Origin: Enterobacter asburiae
GTDB lineage: Bacteria > Pseudomonadota > Gammaproteobacteria > Enterobacterales > Enterobacteriaceae
Length of the DNA stretch: 64,000 nt
Direction: 5' to 3'
Assembly (NCBI RefSeq): GCF_024599655.1
Contig: NZ_CP102247.1
Span: 372,001 to 436,000, forward strand
The notes under the pieces are model-generated. The model searched no databases. It was not told the DNA's origin and worked only from the letters and a program-made list of their open reading frames with translations. Shown here in pieces: positions 1 through 8,425 of this stretch (positions within the stretch are counted from its first letter, which is position 1; each line of letters starts with the position of its first letter). A program made the translations under genes and the position numbers.

Positions 1-1143
1 GTACTCGATGGTGTTGAGCATATCGCCTTTCAGTTTCTTCAGGAGACGCTGGTCGTCAGCATTCACGTCAGGCAGCTTCGCCACTTTATCCGTCACATCA
101 GAAATGCACAGCATGATGCGACGCAGCTGACCACGCTGCTCAACGGTCAGTTTGTCATAGCTTTCGATATTGCCCAGCATGCCTTTCGCACGTTCCAGCG
201 CGTTAATCGCGTTTGCCGGATGGCAGTGGAACTCGCCAGGCGCAGTCGCGGCACCGGCTTCCGGAGAAGGGATTAGCTGGTCAACGCCGGTCGCCTTCTT
301 CAGCAGTTCGGGATGCTGCTGGAAGTAGGTTTCGACGTTGTTGACCGCATCGCGGGTACGGGTGATTTCGTAGCCAGAGGCATTCATGTTGACCACGAAC
401 CCTGCCGGTGCAACGCCAATCAGTACCAGCATTACCAGACCAATGCCTTTCTGACCATCGTTCGCGCCGTGTGAGAAAGCCACGCCGATAGCGGAAATGA
501 TCAGGGCAATACGCGTCCAGAATGGCGGCTTTTTCTTGCCGTCTTTCTTTTCACGCTCTGCCGGCGTCAGGTGAATACGGGAGCGTTTTTTGGTATTGCT
601 CCAGTAACGACGCAGGATGAAGATCAGCCCGCCAGCCACCACCAGACCCACGATAGGGGAGACGATGAGTGAGGCGAAGATCCCCAGTACTTTCGGGATA
701 TTTAACGCATCAACAACCGAGGTACCGGTCATGAGGGCATTCGTTAACCCGATACCGATAATCGCGCCGATGAGTGTGTGAGAACTGGATGCAGGCAGAC
801 CGAAATACCAGGTACCGAGGTTCCAGATAATCGCAGCAAGCAGCATTGAGAACACCATAGCAAGGCCATGGCCAGAACTAACGTTAAGCAGCAGATCCGT
901 TGGCAGCATATGCACAATGGCATACGCAACGCTCAGTCCGCCCAGGAGGACACCAAAAAAGTTAAATACCGCCGCCATAACAACCGCAAGCTGCGATCGC
1001 ATTGCGCGAGTGTAAATAACCGTCGCTACTGCGTTTGCAGTGTCGTGGAAGCCGTTGATCGCTTCGTAAAACAGTACAAAAACCAGAGCAAGCAATAATA
1101 AAAGCCCGGTATGTAAATCCAGGCCGGCAAACAAATGTAGCAT
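1..1143 (-). CDS. pitA: PitA low-affinity inorganic phosphate transporter, C-terminus cut by window edge
   Basis: Proton-coupled carrier that takes up phosphate, probably as neutral metal-phosphate complexes, across the inner membrane. The reading frame is open from an ATG at 1143 to the first base, giving 381 residues against about 499 in the family, so the C-terminal quarter lies outside the window. The N-terminus begins [13 protein letters not shown] and is followed by many hydrophobic segments. The family signatures [17 protein letters not shown] and [17 protein letters not shown] are present, one in each half of the inverted repeat. It is divergent from yhiN, as in E. coli. The start is unambiguous because the family N-terminus is complete. 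Confidence 0.95.
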   Translation of the reverse strand, partial: MLHLFAGLDLHTGLLLLLALVFVLFYEAINGFHDTANAVATVIYTRAMRSQLAVVMAAVFNFFGVLLGGLSVAYAIVHMLPTDLLLNVSSGHGLAMVFSMLLAAIIWNLGTWYFGLPASSSHTLIGAIIGIGLTNALMTGTSVVDALNIPKVLGIFASLIVSPIVGLVVAGGLIFILRRYWSNTKKRSRIHLTPAEREKKDGKKKPPFWTRIALIISAIGVAFSHGANDGQKGIGLVMLVLIGVAPAGFVVNMNASGYEITRTRDAVNNVETYFQQHPELLKKATGVDQLIPSPEAGAATAPGEFHCHPANAINALERAKGMLGNIESYDKLTVEQRGQLRRIMLCISDVTDKVAKLPDVNADDQRLLKKLKGDMLNTIEY

Positions 1144-1371
1144 AGGACGTTACGCCATTTTGAGGACATGAACGCGGCGCATTATCCAGGACAAATGCAC
1201 GGCGGGCAAAGTGAAATATAGACTTTTTTTGACATACCACCTGATTTGAGAAAAGTGCCTGAAAGGATATTCTTTAAATTTCAATGGAATGGCTTTGTAA
1301 TATCTTTTTACGCTGGTGTGACCACAGAGGAAACTTTACAATCCGCGGCAGTTAACAAAGAGGGTTTTGAC

Positions 1372-2568
1372 GTGGAAAGGTTTGATGCCGTGGTAATTGG
1401 CGCCGGTGCGGCGGGTATGTTTTGTGCGGCAATGGCCGGACAGGCGGGTCGTCGCGTGCTGCTGCTGGATAACGGTAAAAAGCCAGGCCGTAAGATCCTG
1501 ATGTCCGGCGGCGGGCGCTGCAACTTCACTAATCTGTATGTTGAACCCGCGGCCTATTTGAGCCAAAACCGTCATTTTTGTAAATCTGCGCTGGCGCGTT
1601 ACACCCAGTGGGATTTTATCGACCTGGTGGGTAAGCACGGCATCGCATGGCATGAAAAGACGCTGGGGCAGCTGTTCTGCGACGACTCCGCGCAGCAGAT
1701 TGTCGATATGCTGGTGGCCGAGTGCGAGAAGGGCGGCGTCGTCATGCGCCTGCGCACGGAAGTGCTGGAGGTCGCCCGCGACGACCAGGGCTACACGCTG
1801 CAGCTCAACGGTGAAACCGTCAGCGCAGACAGCCTGGTGATCGCCAGCGGCGGCCTGTCCATGCCCGGGCTGGGCGCCTCCCCGTTTGGCTATAAGATTG
1901 CCGAACAGTTTGGCCTGAAAGTCTTGCCCACGCGCGCCGGTCTGGTGCCGTTTACGCTGCATAAACCGCTTCTGGAACAGCTTCAGACGCTGTCTGGTGT
2001 GTCCGTTCCCTCGGTCATTACCGCCGAAGACGGCACGGTGTTCCGTGAAAATCTGCTCTTTACCCATCGCGGCCTCTCCGGCCCGGCGGTACTGCAAATC
2101 TCCAGCTACTGGCAGCCGGGGGAATTCGTCACGGTTAACCTGCTCCCGGACTGCGATCTCGACGCGTTTCTTAACGAGCAGCGTAACGCGCACCCGAATC
2201 AAAGCCTGAAAAATACCCTGGCAATGCAGCTGCCAAAACGTCTGGTGGAATGTTTGCAGGTGCTGGGGCAGATCCCGGATGTGTCGCTCAAGCAGCTTAA
2301 CAGCCGCGAGCAGGAGGTGCTGGTTGAGACGCTGACAGCCTGGCGCGTTCAGCCAAACGGAACCGAAGGCTACCGCACGGCGGAGGTGACGCTGGGCGGG
2401 GTCGACACGAATGAGCTCTCGTCCCGCACCATGGAAGCGCGCAACGTGCCGGGGCTCTATTTTATTGGCGAAGTGATGGATGTGACCGGCTGGCTCGGCG
2501 GGTACAACTTCCAGTGGGCATGGGCAAGTGCCTGGGCGTGTGCTCAGGCGCTGGCAGAAGACAAGTGA
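1372..2568 (+). CDS. yhiN: YhiN, HI0933-family FAD/NAD(P)-binding oxidoreductase
   Basis: Predicted cytosolic flavoprotein of the BaiN/HI0933 family with unknown physiological substrate. The dinucleotide-binding motif VIGAGAAGMFCA lies near residues 8-19, followed by KPGRKILMSGGGRCNFTN, which is typical of this family, and a C-terminal FIGEVMDVTGWLGGYNFQWA block that closes the FAD site. I chose the GTG at 1372 because it gives the family N-terminus (ERFDAVVIGAG) with an AAAGAGGG ribosome-binding site about 7 bases upstream. The frame stays open back to 1246, but those 42 extra codons do not resemble the family. Length is 398 residues, as in E. coli. Confidence 0.93.
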   Translation: MERFDAVVIGAGAAGMFCAAMAGQAGRRVLLLDNGKKPGRKILMSGGGRCNFTNLYVEPAAYLSQNRHFCKSALARYTQWDFIDLVGKHGIAWHEKTLGQLFCDDSAQQIVDMLVAECEKGGVVMRLRTEVLEVARDDQGYTLQLNGETVSADSLVIASGGLSMPGLGASPFGYKIAEQFGLKVLPTRAGLVPFTLHKPLLEQLQTLSGVSVPSVITAEDGTVFRENLLFTHRGLSGPAVLQISSYWQPGEFVTVNLLPDCDLDAFLNEQRNAHPNQSLKNTLAMQLPKRLVECLQVLGQIPDVSLKQLNSREQEVLVETLTAWRVQPNGTEGYRTAEVTLGGVDTNELSSRTMEARNVPGLYFIGEVMDVTGWLGGYNFQWAWASAWACAQALAEDK

Positions 2569-2600
2569 CATAAGATTGCTGCCACTCGTCGCGGCTGGCT

Positions 2601-3539
2601 TTACGGACCGACGGTGGTGACGTCCGTCACGGCCAGAATATTGCTCGCGGCCACGGTCCCCATCTTGATATATGACGCTGCGGTAACGCCGCCAATATGC
2701 GGTGAAATAACCACGTTTTCTACGGACTGCCAGAGGTGCGGCGCCGTCAGCGGCTCGTGGGTAAAGCTGTCCAGCGCGGCGCTGTGCAGCGTGCCATCCC
2801 TGAGCGCCGCCAGTAACGACTCATTGTGGATCAGTCCGCCGCGTGCCGTATTCACCAGAATGGCGTTCCGCTTGCAGTGTGCGAGCGTCTGGCTATTGAT
2901 CATCCCCCGATTCTCATCGGTCAGCGGACAATGCAAAGAGATGACATCAGAACGGGAAAGAAGGCCGGTTAGCGTTTCTGTGCGCTCGCACAGGGCAGGC
3001 ATGGACTTCGCGTAAGGATCGTAAGCCAGCACCTTCATGCCGAAGGCGTGACCAATATGTGCCACGCGCGAGCCGATAGCACCCAATCCGATGAGACCTA
3101 GCGTTAAGCCCTCCAGTTCAATAGATTTATGCGTCGCCTTATCCCAGTGCCCATCCCGCAGCCGCTTGTCCAGAGGCACCACGGACTTTGCGCAGGCGAG
3201 GATCAGCGCCCAGGTATGTTCAGCCACTGCTGCCGCGTTTGCGCCTGGCGCAGCCCGGACGGCGATGTTGCGCTCGGCTGCTGCCGTCTGGTCTATCACA
3301 TCGATCCCGCTTCCGTGCTTGGAAATAACCTGCAGAGCCGGGGCGGCATCCATGACTTTCGCGGTGATCTTGCCGTAACGAACCAGAATCGCCACAGGAT
3401 TGTGTCGTTCACACAGCGCGATCAATTCATCTTCTGTGGGCTGGCGGCCCGCAAATACCACTTCAAAGCCCTGCAACATCACCATGGCCTGCTCTGCCAG
3501 GTCGCTACCGGTAACCAGAACGACGTCTTTGCCTCCCAT
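2601..3539 (-). CDS. D-2-hydroxyacid dehydrogenase, NAD-binding (phosphoglycerate dehydrogenase-like)
   Basis: Oxidoreductase of the D-isomer-specific 2-hydroxyacid dehydrogenase family, 312 residues, probably cytosolic. A Rossmann motif GLIGLGAIGSRVA sits near residues 148-160. The catalytic triad can be placed as Arg233 (NTARGG), Glu262 (FTHEP) and His281 (SPHIGG). The ATG at 3539 overlaps the upstream stop as TGATG, with GGGGAG just before, so it is translationally coupled to the RraA-like gene; a GTG one codon earlier is also possible. The substrate cannot be read from sequence. Its neighbours suggest that it reduces or oxidises a small 2-oxo/2-hydroxy acid handled by the aldolase-like partner and imported by the nearby MFS carrier. 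Confidence 0.85.
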   Translation of the reverse strand: MGGKDVVLVTGSDLAEQAMVMLQGFEVVFAGRQPTEDELIALCERHNPVAILVRYGKITAKVMDAAPALQVISKHGSGIDVIDQTAAAERNIAVRAAPGANAAAVAEHTWALILACAKSVVPLDKRLRDGHWDKATHKSIELEGLTLGLIGLGAIGSRVAHIGHAFGMKVLAYDPYAKSMPALCERTETLTGLLSRSDVISLHCPLTDENRGMINSQTLAHCKRNAILVNTARGGLIHNESLLAALRDGTLHSAALDSFTHEPLTAPHLWQSVENVVISPHIGGVTAASYIKMGTVAASNILAVTDVTTVGP

Positions 3540-4231
3540 CACAGCGTCTCCCCGTCAGCTAACATGCCTGCCTTACGAAGCGCGTCATCAAGCCAGTGTG
3601 GACGTAAATCGCCCTCACGGATGGCGGCAAGACGTCGGGTCTCCATCTCCAGCTTTCCTTTTGCCAGAGCGATAACCTCCTGAACCTCATCGCGCGGGAT
3701 GACGACCACGCCGTCGATATCCGCGACAACCAGGTCTCCGGCCTGAACCGTCGCCCCGGCGACTGAAATGGGATGATTCACCCGGCCAGAAATTAACTTT
3801 GTCGGGCCGCAGGGGTTCAGACCGGCAGAAAAAACGGGGTAGTGACCTTTGCTCAGGGTGTCGGCGTCACGTACAGCCCCGTCAATAATGATGCCCGCAA
3901 TGCCGCTCGCCTGAGCCTGAGTGGCCATGATTTCCCCAAGCAGCGCGCAGCTCAGGTCGCCTTTGCCATCGACGACCAGGACATCGCCGGGCTGCGCCAC
4001 CGCCATCGCGGCATGGATCGCCAGATTATCCCCCGGACGGACTTCAACGGTGATGGCCGGACCCGCAACGGACATGTGTGGGGCCAGCGGTTTGATGCGG
4101 CCATGAAGCGTACCGCGGCGACCGGCCACGTCGGCCAGAATAGCTGCCTGATACTCGGCAGCCCGACGAACGTCCTCGGCAGAAACGCGCTCGAAATGGC
4201 GATTAATCGGTTTTTTATCAGTAACGGACAT
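3539..4231 (-). CDS. RraA-family protein, aldolase/decarboxylase type
   Basis: Member of the RraA / 4-hydroxy-4-methyl-2-oxoglutarate aldolase superfamily, 230 residues. It carries GAVRD at about residues 118-122. In E. coli RraA, an RNase E inhibitor, the Asp of this motif is Gln, whereas metal-dependent aldolases of the family keep the Arg-Asp pair, so an enzymatic role is more likely here. I chose the ATG at 4231 because GGAGG lies five bases before it; the ATG four codons upstream contains that ribosome-binding site in its own codons. It is first gene of a two-gene operon with the hydroxyacid dehydrogenase and divergent from the IclR regulator. Confidence 0.85.
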   Translation of the reverse strand: MSVTDKKPINRHFERVSAEDVRRAAEYQAAILADVAGRRGTLHGRIKPLAPHMSVAGPAITVEVRPGDNLAIHAAMAVAQPGDVLVVDGKGDLSCALLGEIMATQAQASGIAGIIIDGAVRDADTLSKGHYPVFSAGLNPCGPTKLISGRVNHPISVAGATVQAGDLVVADIDGVVVIPRDEVQEVIALAKGKLEMETRRLAAIREGDLRPHWLDDALRKAGMLADGETL

Positions 4232-4246
4232 AAATGCCTCCATATT

Positions 4247-4357
4247 GTTTTACTAAGTACAATGCAGGTGTACAGTGCAAAACAACTATAGCGGTGTTGC
4301 TTTCCTTTTAGCCAGATCCGAGGTGGCGTTTGTGATGTAAACACGAAGTGACTCACA
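4247..4357 (-). promoter_or_regulatory. Leftward promoter/operator of the RraA-dehydrogenase operon, copy A
   Basis: This 111-base block aligns without gaps to 6536-6646 at a constant offset of 2289 bases; my hand count gives about 74 identical positions. Read leftwards it contains the conserved CTGGMTAAAA, a -10-like TATAGT (4285-4290), and downstream the block TTGTACYTARTAAAAC (4247-4262 on the plus strand: GTTTTACTAAGTACAA). It also shares TGATGTAAA and GTGACTCACA with copy B further upstream. A repressor bound at 4247-4262 would sit just after the transcription start. The IclR regulator next door is the obvious candidate to bind, but that is inference. Confidence 0.7.
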
Positions 4358-4400
4358 AAATTTGAGGTACACTCACTGCCGGGCTAACAAGGAGATAACG

Positions 4401-5138
4401 ATGGGGAATGAAGGCGTTGTAGCGGTTGAAAAAGCGCTGGCTTTACTGGATTGCTTCCGTCCTGGGGATGAGAGCCTGACGCTGACCGCGCTGGCACAGC
4501 TATCGGGTTATCACAAAACCACGGTTTACCGCTTGATGAATTCTCTTGAACGGATGAATTACGTCGTCAGGCATGAAGACGGCAATTATGCGCTGGGCCC
4601 ACGTCTGCTTTACCTCGGCAAGCTGTATGAACAATCTTTCCATCTTTCCCGGGTGGTTCAGCCAGAGCTTCAGGCCTTGTCCCTGGCGTCTCAGGAGAGT
4701 GCCAGCTGGTATGTACTGGAGGGAGGGCAGCGGCTTTGCCTGTTTCGCGCTGAAGCGTCGCATGGCCTGCGACACAGCAATCTTCCCGGCAGCCAGTTCC
4801 CGCTCGATAGTTCGGCCATCAGTAAGGTATTACGCCATTGGGGGCTCAATGAGAGCCTGCCGGAGGGAGACGCTGAACTTCCATTCTACACGTCAGGCGC
4901 GCGCGATCCCCACACCGCTGCGTTTGCGATGCCTGTCTTCGGCGTTCACGACAAGCTGGTTGCGGCGTTAGCCCTGACCGGCCCCATCTCACGGCTGACG
5001 GAAGATCGCCGTGAGAAGGAGATAGGTCAGTTGATGAAGGCAGCTGCAAGCCGCCTGTCTCAGAAAATGGGAGCCAGTAAGCCCTTCTGTCAGCAGTTCT
5101 TTGGTGAAACGAGCGATACGGCGGAAGAAAATCTTTAA
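4401..5138 (+). CDS. IclR-family transcriptional regulator
   Basis: DNA-binding regulator of 245 residues. An N-terminal winged helix-turn-helix (LTALAQLSGYHKTTVYRLMNSL, with the recognition helix near residues 37-45) is followed by an IclR effector-binding domain. The ATG at 4401 is preceded by AAGGAG at good spacing; the frame extends 13 codons further upstream without a ribosome-binding site. The gene is divergent from the RraA/dehydrogenase operon and convergent with the MFS carrier. The promoters of both share a common element, so the simplest model is that this protein controls both. The effector is unknown, perhaps the transported acid. Confidence 0.88.
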   Translation: MGNEGVVAVEKALALLDCFRPGDESLTLTALAQLSGYHKTTVYRLMNSLERMNYVVRHEDGNYALGPRLLYLGKLYEQSFHLSRVVQPELQALSLASQESASWYVLEGGQRLCLFRAEASHGLRHSNLPGSQFPLDSSAISKVLRHWGLNESLPEGDAELPFYTSGARDPHTAAFAMPVFGVHDKLVAALALTGPISRLTEDRREKEIGQLMKAAASRLSQKMGASKPFCQQFFGETSDTAEENL

Positions 5139-5141
5139 ACG

Positions 5142-5169
5142 CAGAAGCGGGACAAATGTCCCGCTTCTG
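5142..5169. terminator. Bidirectional hairpin between IclR gene and MFS gene
   Basis: A perfect 12-base stem, CAGAAGCGGGAC / GTCCCGCTTCTG, with the loop AAAT sits between two convergent genes. Leftward transcripts would run into a T-rich stretch (GTTTAAAGATTTT); the rightward side has only a weak T tract. Confidence 0.8.
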
Positions 5170-5175
5170 TCATCG

Positions 5176-6510
5176 TTAATGCGTGACCTGTTTTTCGTGT
5201 AGCTGAGCGCGGCGGGCCTGCCGTCCCATAATGAGCACCGCGATACCCCCGGCCACGCACAGCGCGGCCAGCGGAAGCATAGCCAGCGTGTAGCTGCCCG
5301 TCCGCTCATTGATAATGCCGTACGCGTTTACCATCACCGCCCCGCCAATCAGGTTTGCGATGGCGCCAATCGCGGCCAGTCCCGCCGCCGCTGAGGTACT
5401 GCTCATCCAACCGGACGCCAGCGCCCAGAAAGGCCCTTTCATTGAATAAGCGCCTATCAGCATAATGCTGAGGATAACGATCGTGGCAGACAGCGAGACG
5501 CTTACAAAGGCGGCGAATACGCCTGCGGCAATCATGAATAGCGTGAGTGCGGTATGCCAGCGGCGTTCATTGGTACGATCGGAATTCCGTCCCCATACAA
5601 TCATAAGAACAGATGCCAGACCGTAAGGAATAGCGTTAAGCAGACCTGTCTCAAGGTTATCGAGATGGAAGGATTTCAGCAGTTGAGGAGACCAGACGCT
5701 GATGGTGGTGCCCGCGGACGACGCGCCCGCGTAAATCAGCGCCATCAGCCAGATCTGGCGATGCTTCAGCAGCTGCCACGTGGTCTGGTGTCCAATGTTC
5801 TTTTGCTGGCTACGCTCGGTTTCCAGCGTGGTTTCCAGCCATTGTTTCTGTTCTCTGCTAAGCCAGTTCGCCTGATGAGGGCGATCCCGGAGAATAAACC
5901 AGGCCGCAATACCCAGCAGTACAGCAGGTAAGCCTTCAATAATGAACAGCAGATGCCAGCCGCGAAGACCCAGCCAGCCATCCAGTGACAGTATCAACCC
6001 GGAAAGCGGGGAGCCGATGAAGTTAGCGAGCGGGATGGCGACCATAAAGGACGCAATAATGCGTGCGCGGTAGCGGGAGGGGATCCACCAGGTCAGATAC
6101 AGCACGACGCCCGGGAAGAAGCCCGCCTCTGCAGCACCGAGAAGAAAACGGACGATATAGAGCGACGTAGTGTTCTGCACCAGGGCCATACACATGGAGA
6201 CGATGCCCCAACTGATCATAATGCGCGGGATCCACAGCCGGGCGCCGACTTTCTGCATGGCCAGGTTGCTGGGTACCTCAAACAAAAAATAGGCCACGAA
6301 ATAAAGACTACTGGCGAAGCCAAACGCGGCTTTGCTGAGGCCAAGGTCCTCATTCATCTGCAGCGAAGCCATGCCGATATTCCCGCGATCGATAATGGAG
6401 ACCAGGTAACTGACAATCAGAAACGGGAGAATACGCCAGATCACCTTCCGCATCGTCTCTCTTTCTATGTCCTCGGTGGCGGTCGCGTCGTTACGTAAAT
6501 GTTCTGTCAT
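5176..6510 (-). CDS. MFS transporter, anion:cation symporter (ACS) type
   Basis: Inner-membrane carrier of 444 residues with about twelve hydrophobic segments, resembling the ACS branch of the major facilitator superfamily (phthalate, tartrate and hexuronate carriers). The N-terminal segment VSYLVSIIDRGNIGMASLQMN and the first-half loop containing PSRYRARIIASF fit this branch. It is convergent with the IclR gene and is transcribed from a promoter that is a collinear near-copy of the one driving the RraA-like/dehydrogenase operon. This strongly suggests that it imports the substrate of those enzymes, probably a small carboxylate. The exact substrate is not readable from sequence. Confidence 0.87.
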   Translation of the reverse strand: MTEHLRNDATATEDIERETMRKVIWRILPFLIVSYLVSIIDRGNIGMASLQMNEDLGLSKAAFGFASSLYFVAYFLFEVPSNLAMQKVGARLWIPRIMISWGIVSMCMALVQNTTSLYIVRFLLGAAEAGFFPGVVLYLTWWIPSRYRARIIASFMVAIPLANFIGSPLSGLILSLDGWLGLRGWHLLFIIEGLPAVLLGIAAWFILRDRPHQANWLSREQKQWLETTLETERSQQKNIGHQTTWQLLKHRQIWLMALIYAGASSAGTTISVWSPQLLKSFHLDNLETGLLNAIPYGLASVLMIVWGRNSDRTNERRWHTALTLFMIAAGVFAAFVSVSLSATIVILSIMLIGAYSMKGPFWALASGWMSSTSAAAGLAAIGAIANLIGGAVMVNAYGIINERTGSYTLAMLPLAALCVAGGIAVLIMGRQARRAQLHEKQVTH

Positions 6511-6535
6511 TGTGTCCTCGCAGGGTTTGTTCTTT

Positions 6536-6646
6536 GTTTTATTAGGTACAACTTAGTTTTATTAAACAAAACCACTATAGCGACGGCGCGTGATTTTTAT
6601 CCAGTTAATGGAAGGTTTAAATGATGTAAATAAGAGGTGACTCACA
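6536..6646 (-). promoter_or_regulatory. Leftward promoter/operator of the MFS gene, copy B
   Basis: Collinear counterpart of 4247-4357. The same elements stand at the same spacings: GTTTTATTAGGTACAA (6536-6551), TATAGT on the minus strand (6574-6579), TGATGTAAA (6622-6630) and GTGACTCACA (6637-6646). The conserved 16-mer lies just downstream of the predicted transcription start of the MFS gene, whose ATG is at 6510, as expected for a repressor site shared with the RraA operon. Confidence 0.7.
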
Positions 6647-6827
6647 GATAGTGCGCTTCAGATATATTGCTCACAGCAGGCGAACCAGCCGCTAAGAGGG
6701 GATTCTGTAAAGGAAATAATCACGCAGCGCAATTATTGCACCAACTTTTCCACTCCGTTCAACTAAGCTTCGACCTGGCGCTCCGCCGCGTTCGCGGGGC
6801 CTTATTCCTTTTGGTCGAGCACGCTTC
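6647..6827. other. Intergenic stretch without a recognised element
   Basis: About 180 bases between copy B of the duplicated promoter and the channel gene. There are short GC-rich inverted repeats (around 6781-6800) but no clear promoter, terminator or known RNA motif. A weak promoter for the channel gene must lie here or further upstream. Confidence 0.4.
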
Positions 6828-7226
6828 ATGCAGCTACTCAGTATTATTATTTTGCTTACCCTCACCGTGGTGGTCCATTCGCTGTGGATGTTTGGCGTTT
6901 TAAAATTCATTAAATTAGAAGTCGATTCTGCGGTACGCATCGTGTTACGCAACGTCGGTATCGTCATCTCCATGATCTTCGCCCACCTCCTTGAGGCCGG
7001 ACTGTTTGCTGCGTTTTATTTTGTCATCGACGCGTTTAATGACTGGAACACCAGCTTCTACTTTTCGCTGGTGAGCTACGCGACGGTAGGATACGGCGAC
7101 GTCACGCTACCCCAGCACTGGCGGCTCATCGGGGGCGTAGAAGGGCTGGTAGGCGCGTTGATGGTGGGCTGGTCCGTGGCGGTTCTGGTGGCGGTGTTGC
7201 AGCGTTTGCGCGGCATGAGCGCCTAA
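6828..7226 (+). CDS. Small potassium-channel-like membrane protein (Ion_trans_2 type)
   Basis: A 132-residue membrane protein with the K+ selectivity filter TVGYGD at residues 86-91. The filter is followed by an outer loop and a last transmembrane helix (about 104-124). One hydrophobic helix at residues 2-24 and another at about 43-66 precede the pore loop. There is no cytosolic gating domain (RCK, cyclic-nucleotide or voltage sensor), so it looks like a minimal pore subunit that would have to form a tetramer. No strong ribosome-binding site precedes the ATG at 6828. The gene stands alone between the MFS gene and the TerC-like gene. Ion selectivity is inferred from the filter only. Confidence 0.82.
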   Translation: MQLLSIIILLTLTVVVHSLWMFGVLKFIKLEVDSAVRIVLRNVGIVISMIFAHLLEAGLFAAFYFVIDAFNDWNTSFYFSLVSYATVGYGDVTLPQHWRLIGGVEGLVGALMVGWSVAVLVAVLQRLRGMSA

Positions 7227-7393
7227 AACGGCAGATGCACAATCCCCGTCGGGTAAGGTAAAGTACCCCTCCTTGCGCGGCCAGAAGGCTGCGATTTTGA
7301 GGGCGAAGAGGCTGATTAACGGCCCGCCCTTTTCTGTTCCTGGTTTACGCCAGTTTGCATGGTGTTGTGTTTTGTCTGCCAAAAGGGTTTTGT

Positions 7394-8419
7394 ATGTCTG
7401 CTGCTCATCTCGGTTTCCCGACGGAAACCGTTGTTGTCTTTGTGGTGATGGCCGTTGGGGCGATGTTTATCGACCTCTTTATGCACCGTCACGATAAACC
7501 TGTCTCGCTGAAAAGCGCGGCGATGTGGTCCATTTTCTGGGTCATGATGGCGATGGCCTTCGCCGGATTCCTCTATGTTCATCACGGCGCCGAGATGGCG
7601 AGCCTGTTCCTCACCGGCTATGCGCTGGAAGAGGTGCTCTCCGTCGATAACCTGTTTGTGATGATGGCGATTTTCGCCTGGTTCGGCGTGCCGGATAAGT
7701 ACCGTCACCGCGTGCTTTACTGGGGCGTTCTGGGGGCGATTGTCTTCCGCGGCATCTTTGTGGCGATTGGGACAAGCCTGTTGAGTCTGGGGCCTTACGT
7801 AGAAGTGATCTTCGCGCTGGTCGTCGGCTGGACGGCGGTGATGATGCTCAAACGCAATGAAGAGAGTGACGAAGTGGAAGATTACTCGGGTCATCTCGCC
7901 TATCGTCTGGTGAAGCGTTTCTATCCGGTCTGGCCGAAAATCAGCAGCAACGCCTTTATTCTGACGCAGAAAGAGGTGGATGCGGAGCTCGAAAAACCGG
8001 AAAACCAGGACGTGACGGTGGGTCGCGTGAAGAAGGCGAAGCGCTATGCGACGCCGCTGCTGCTTTGCGTGGCCGTCGTCGAGCTCTCTGACGTGATGTT
8101 CGCGTTTGACTCCGTGCCGGCCATTATTGCCGTGAGCCGCGAACCGCTGATTATCTACAGCGCCATGATGTTCGCCATTCTCGGCCTGCGTACGCTTTAC
8201 TTCGTGCTGGAAGCGCTGAAGCAGTATCTGGTGCACCTCGAGAAAGCCGTGGTGCTGCTGCTGTTCTTCGTGGCGTTCAAGCTGGGGTTAAATGCCACCG
8301 ACCACTTCTGGCATCACGGTTACAGCATTGGCGCGACGGCCAGCCTGTTTGTGGTATTAGGCGTGCTGGCGCTGGGGATTATTGCGAGCGTGATGTTCCC
8401 GGGGAAACGTGAGGCCTGA
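7394..8419 (+). CDS. TerC/Alx-family integral membrane protein
   Basis: A 341-residue multi-pass inner-membrane protein of the TerC family (TerC, Alx, YjbE), proteins tied to manganese or other metal homeostasis. Two acidic repeats typical of the family are visible: EEVLSVDNLFVMMAIF near residue 78 and VVELSDVMFAFDSVPAI near residue 230. Their Asp/Glu residues lie in the membrane and probably bind metal. I chose the ATG at 7394 because AAAAGGG stands seven bases upstream; the frame continues 13 codons further without support. The leader (7227-7393) has a small hairpin GGGTA-N8-TACCC at 7251-7268, but I could not recognise the manganese riboswitch often found before alx. This is not the plasmid ter operon, since no other ter genes are near. 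Confidence 0.85.
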   Translation: MSAAHLGFPTETVVVFVVMAVGAMFIDLFMHRHDKPVSLKSAAMWSIFWVMMAMAFAGFLYVHHGAEMASLFLTGYALEEVLSVDNLFVMMAIFAWFGVPDKYRHRVLYWGVLGAIVFRGIFVAIGTSLLSLGPYVEVIFALVVGWTAVMMLKRNEESDEVEDYSGHLAYRLVKRFYPVWPKISSNAFILTQKEVDAELEKPENQDVTVGRVKKAKRYATPLLLCVAVVELSDVMFAFDSVPAIIAVSREPLIIYSAMMFAILGLRTLYFVLEALKQYLVHLEKAVVLLLFFVAFKLGLNATDHFWHHGYSIGATASLFVVLGVLALGIIASVMFPGKREA

Positions 8420-8425
8420 TACACC

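Noticed and set aside
1336..2571. 411-residue open frame antisense to yhiN
   Set aside because: It mirrors the codons of a GC-rich gene with conserved protein sequence; no family features, no start signals.
4331..4357. CRP site TGTGA...TCACA upstream of the RraA operon
   Set aside because: The half-sites are 17 bases apart instead of six; the block is better described as a conserved element of unknown binder.
7227..7393. Manganese (yybP-ykoY) riboswitch before the TerC/Alx-type gene
   Set aside because: Expected by analogy to E. coli alx, but the conserved core sequences of that RNA are not present; only a small GGGTA/TACCC hairpin is seen.
7394..8419. Tellurite resistance operon
   Set aside because: Only a single TerC-family gene is present; terZABDEF are absent, so a tellurite phenotype is not supported.
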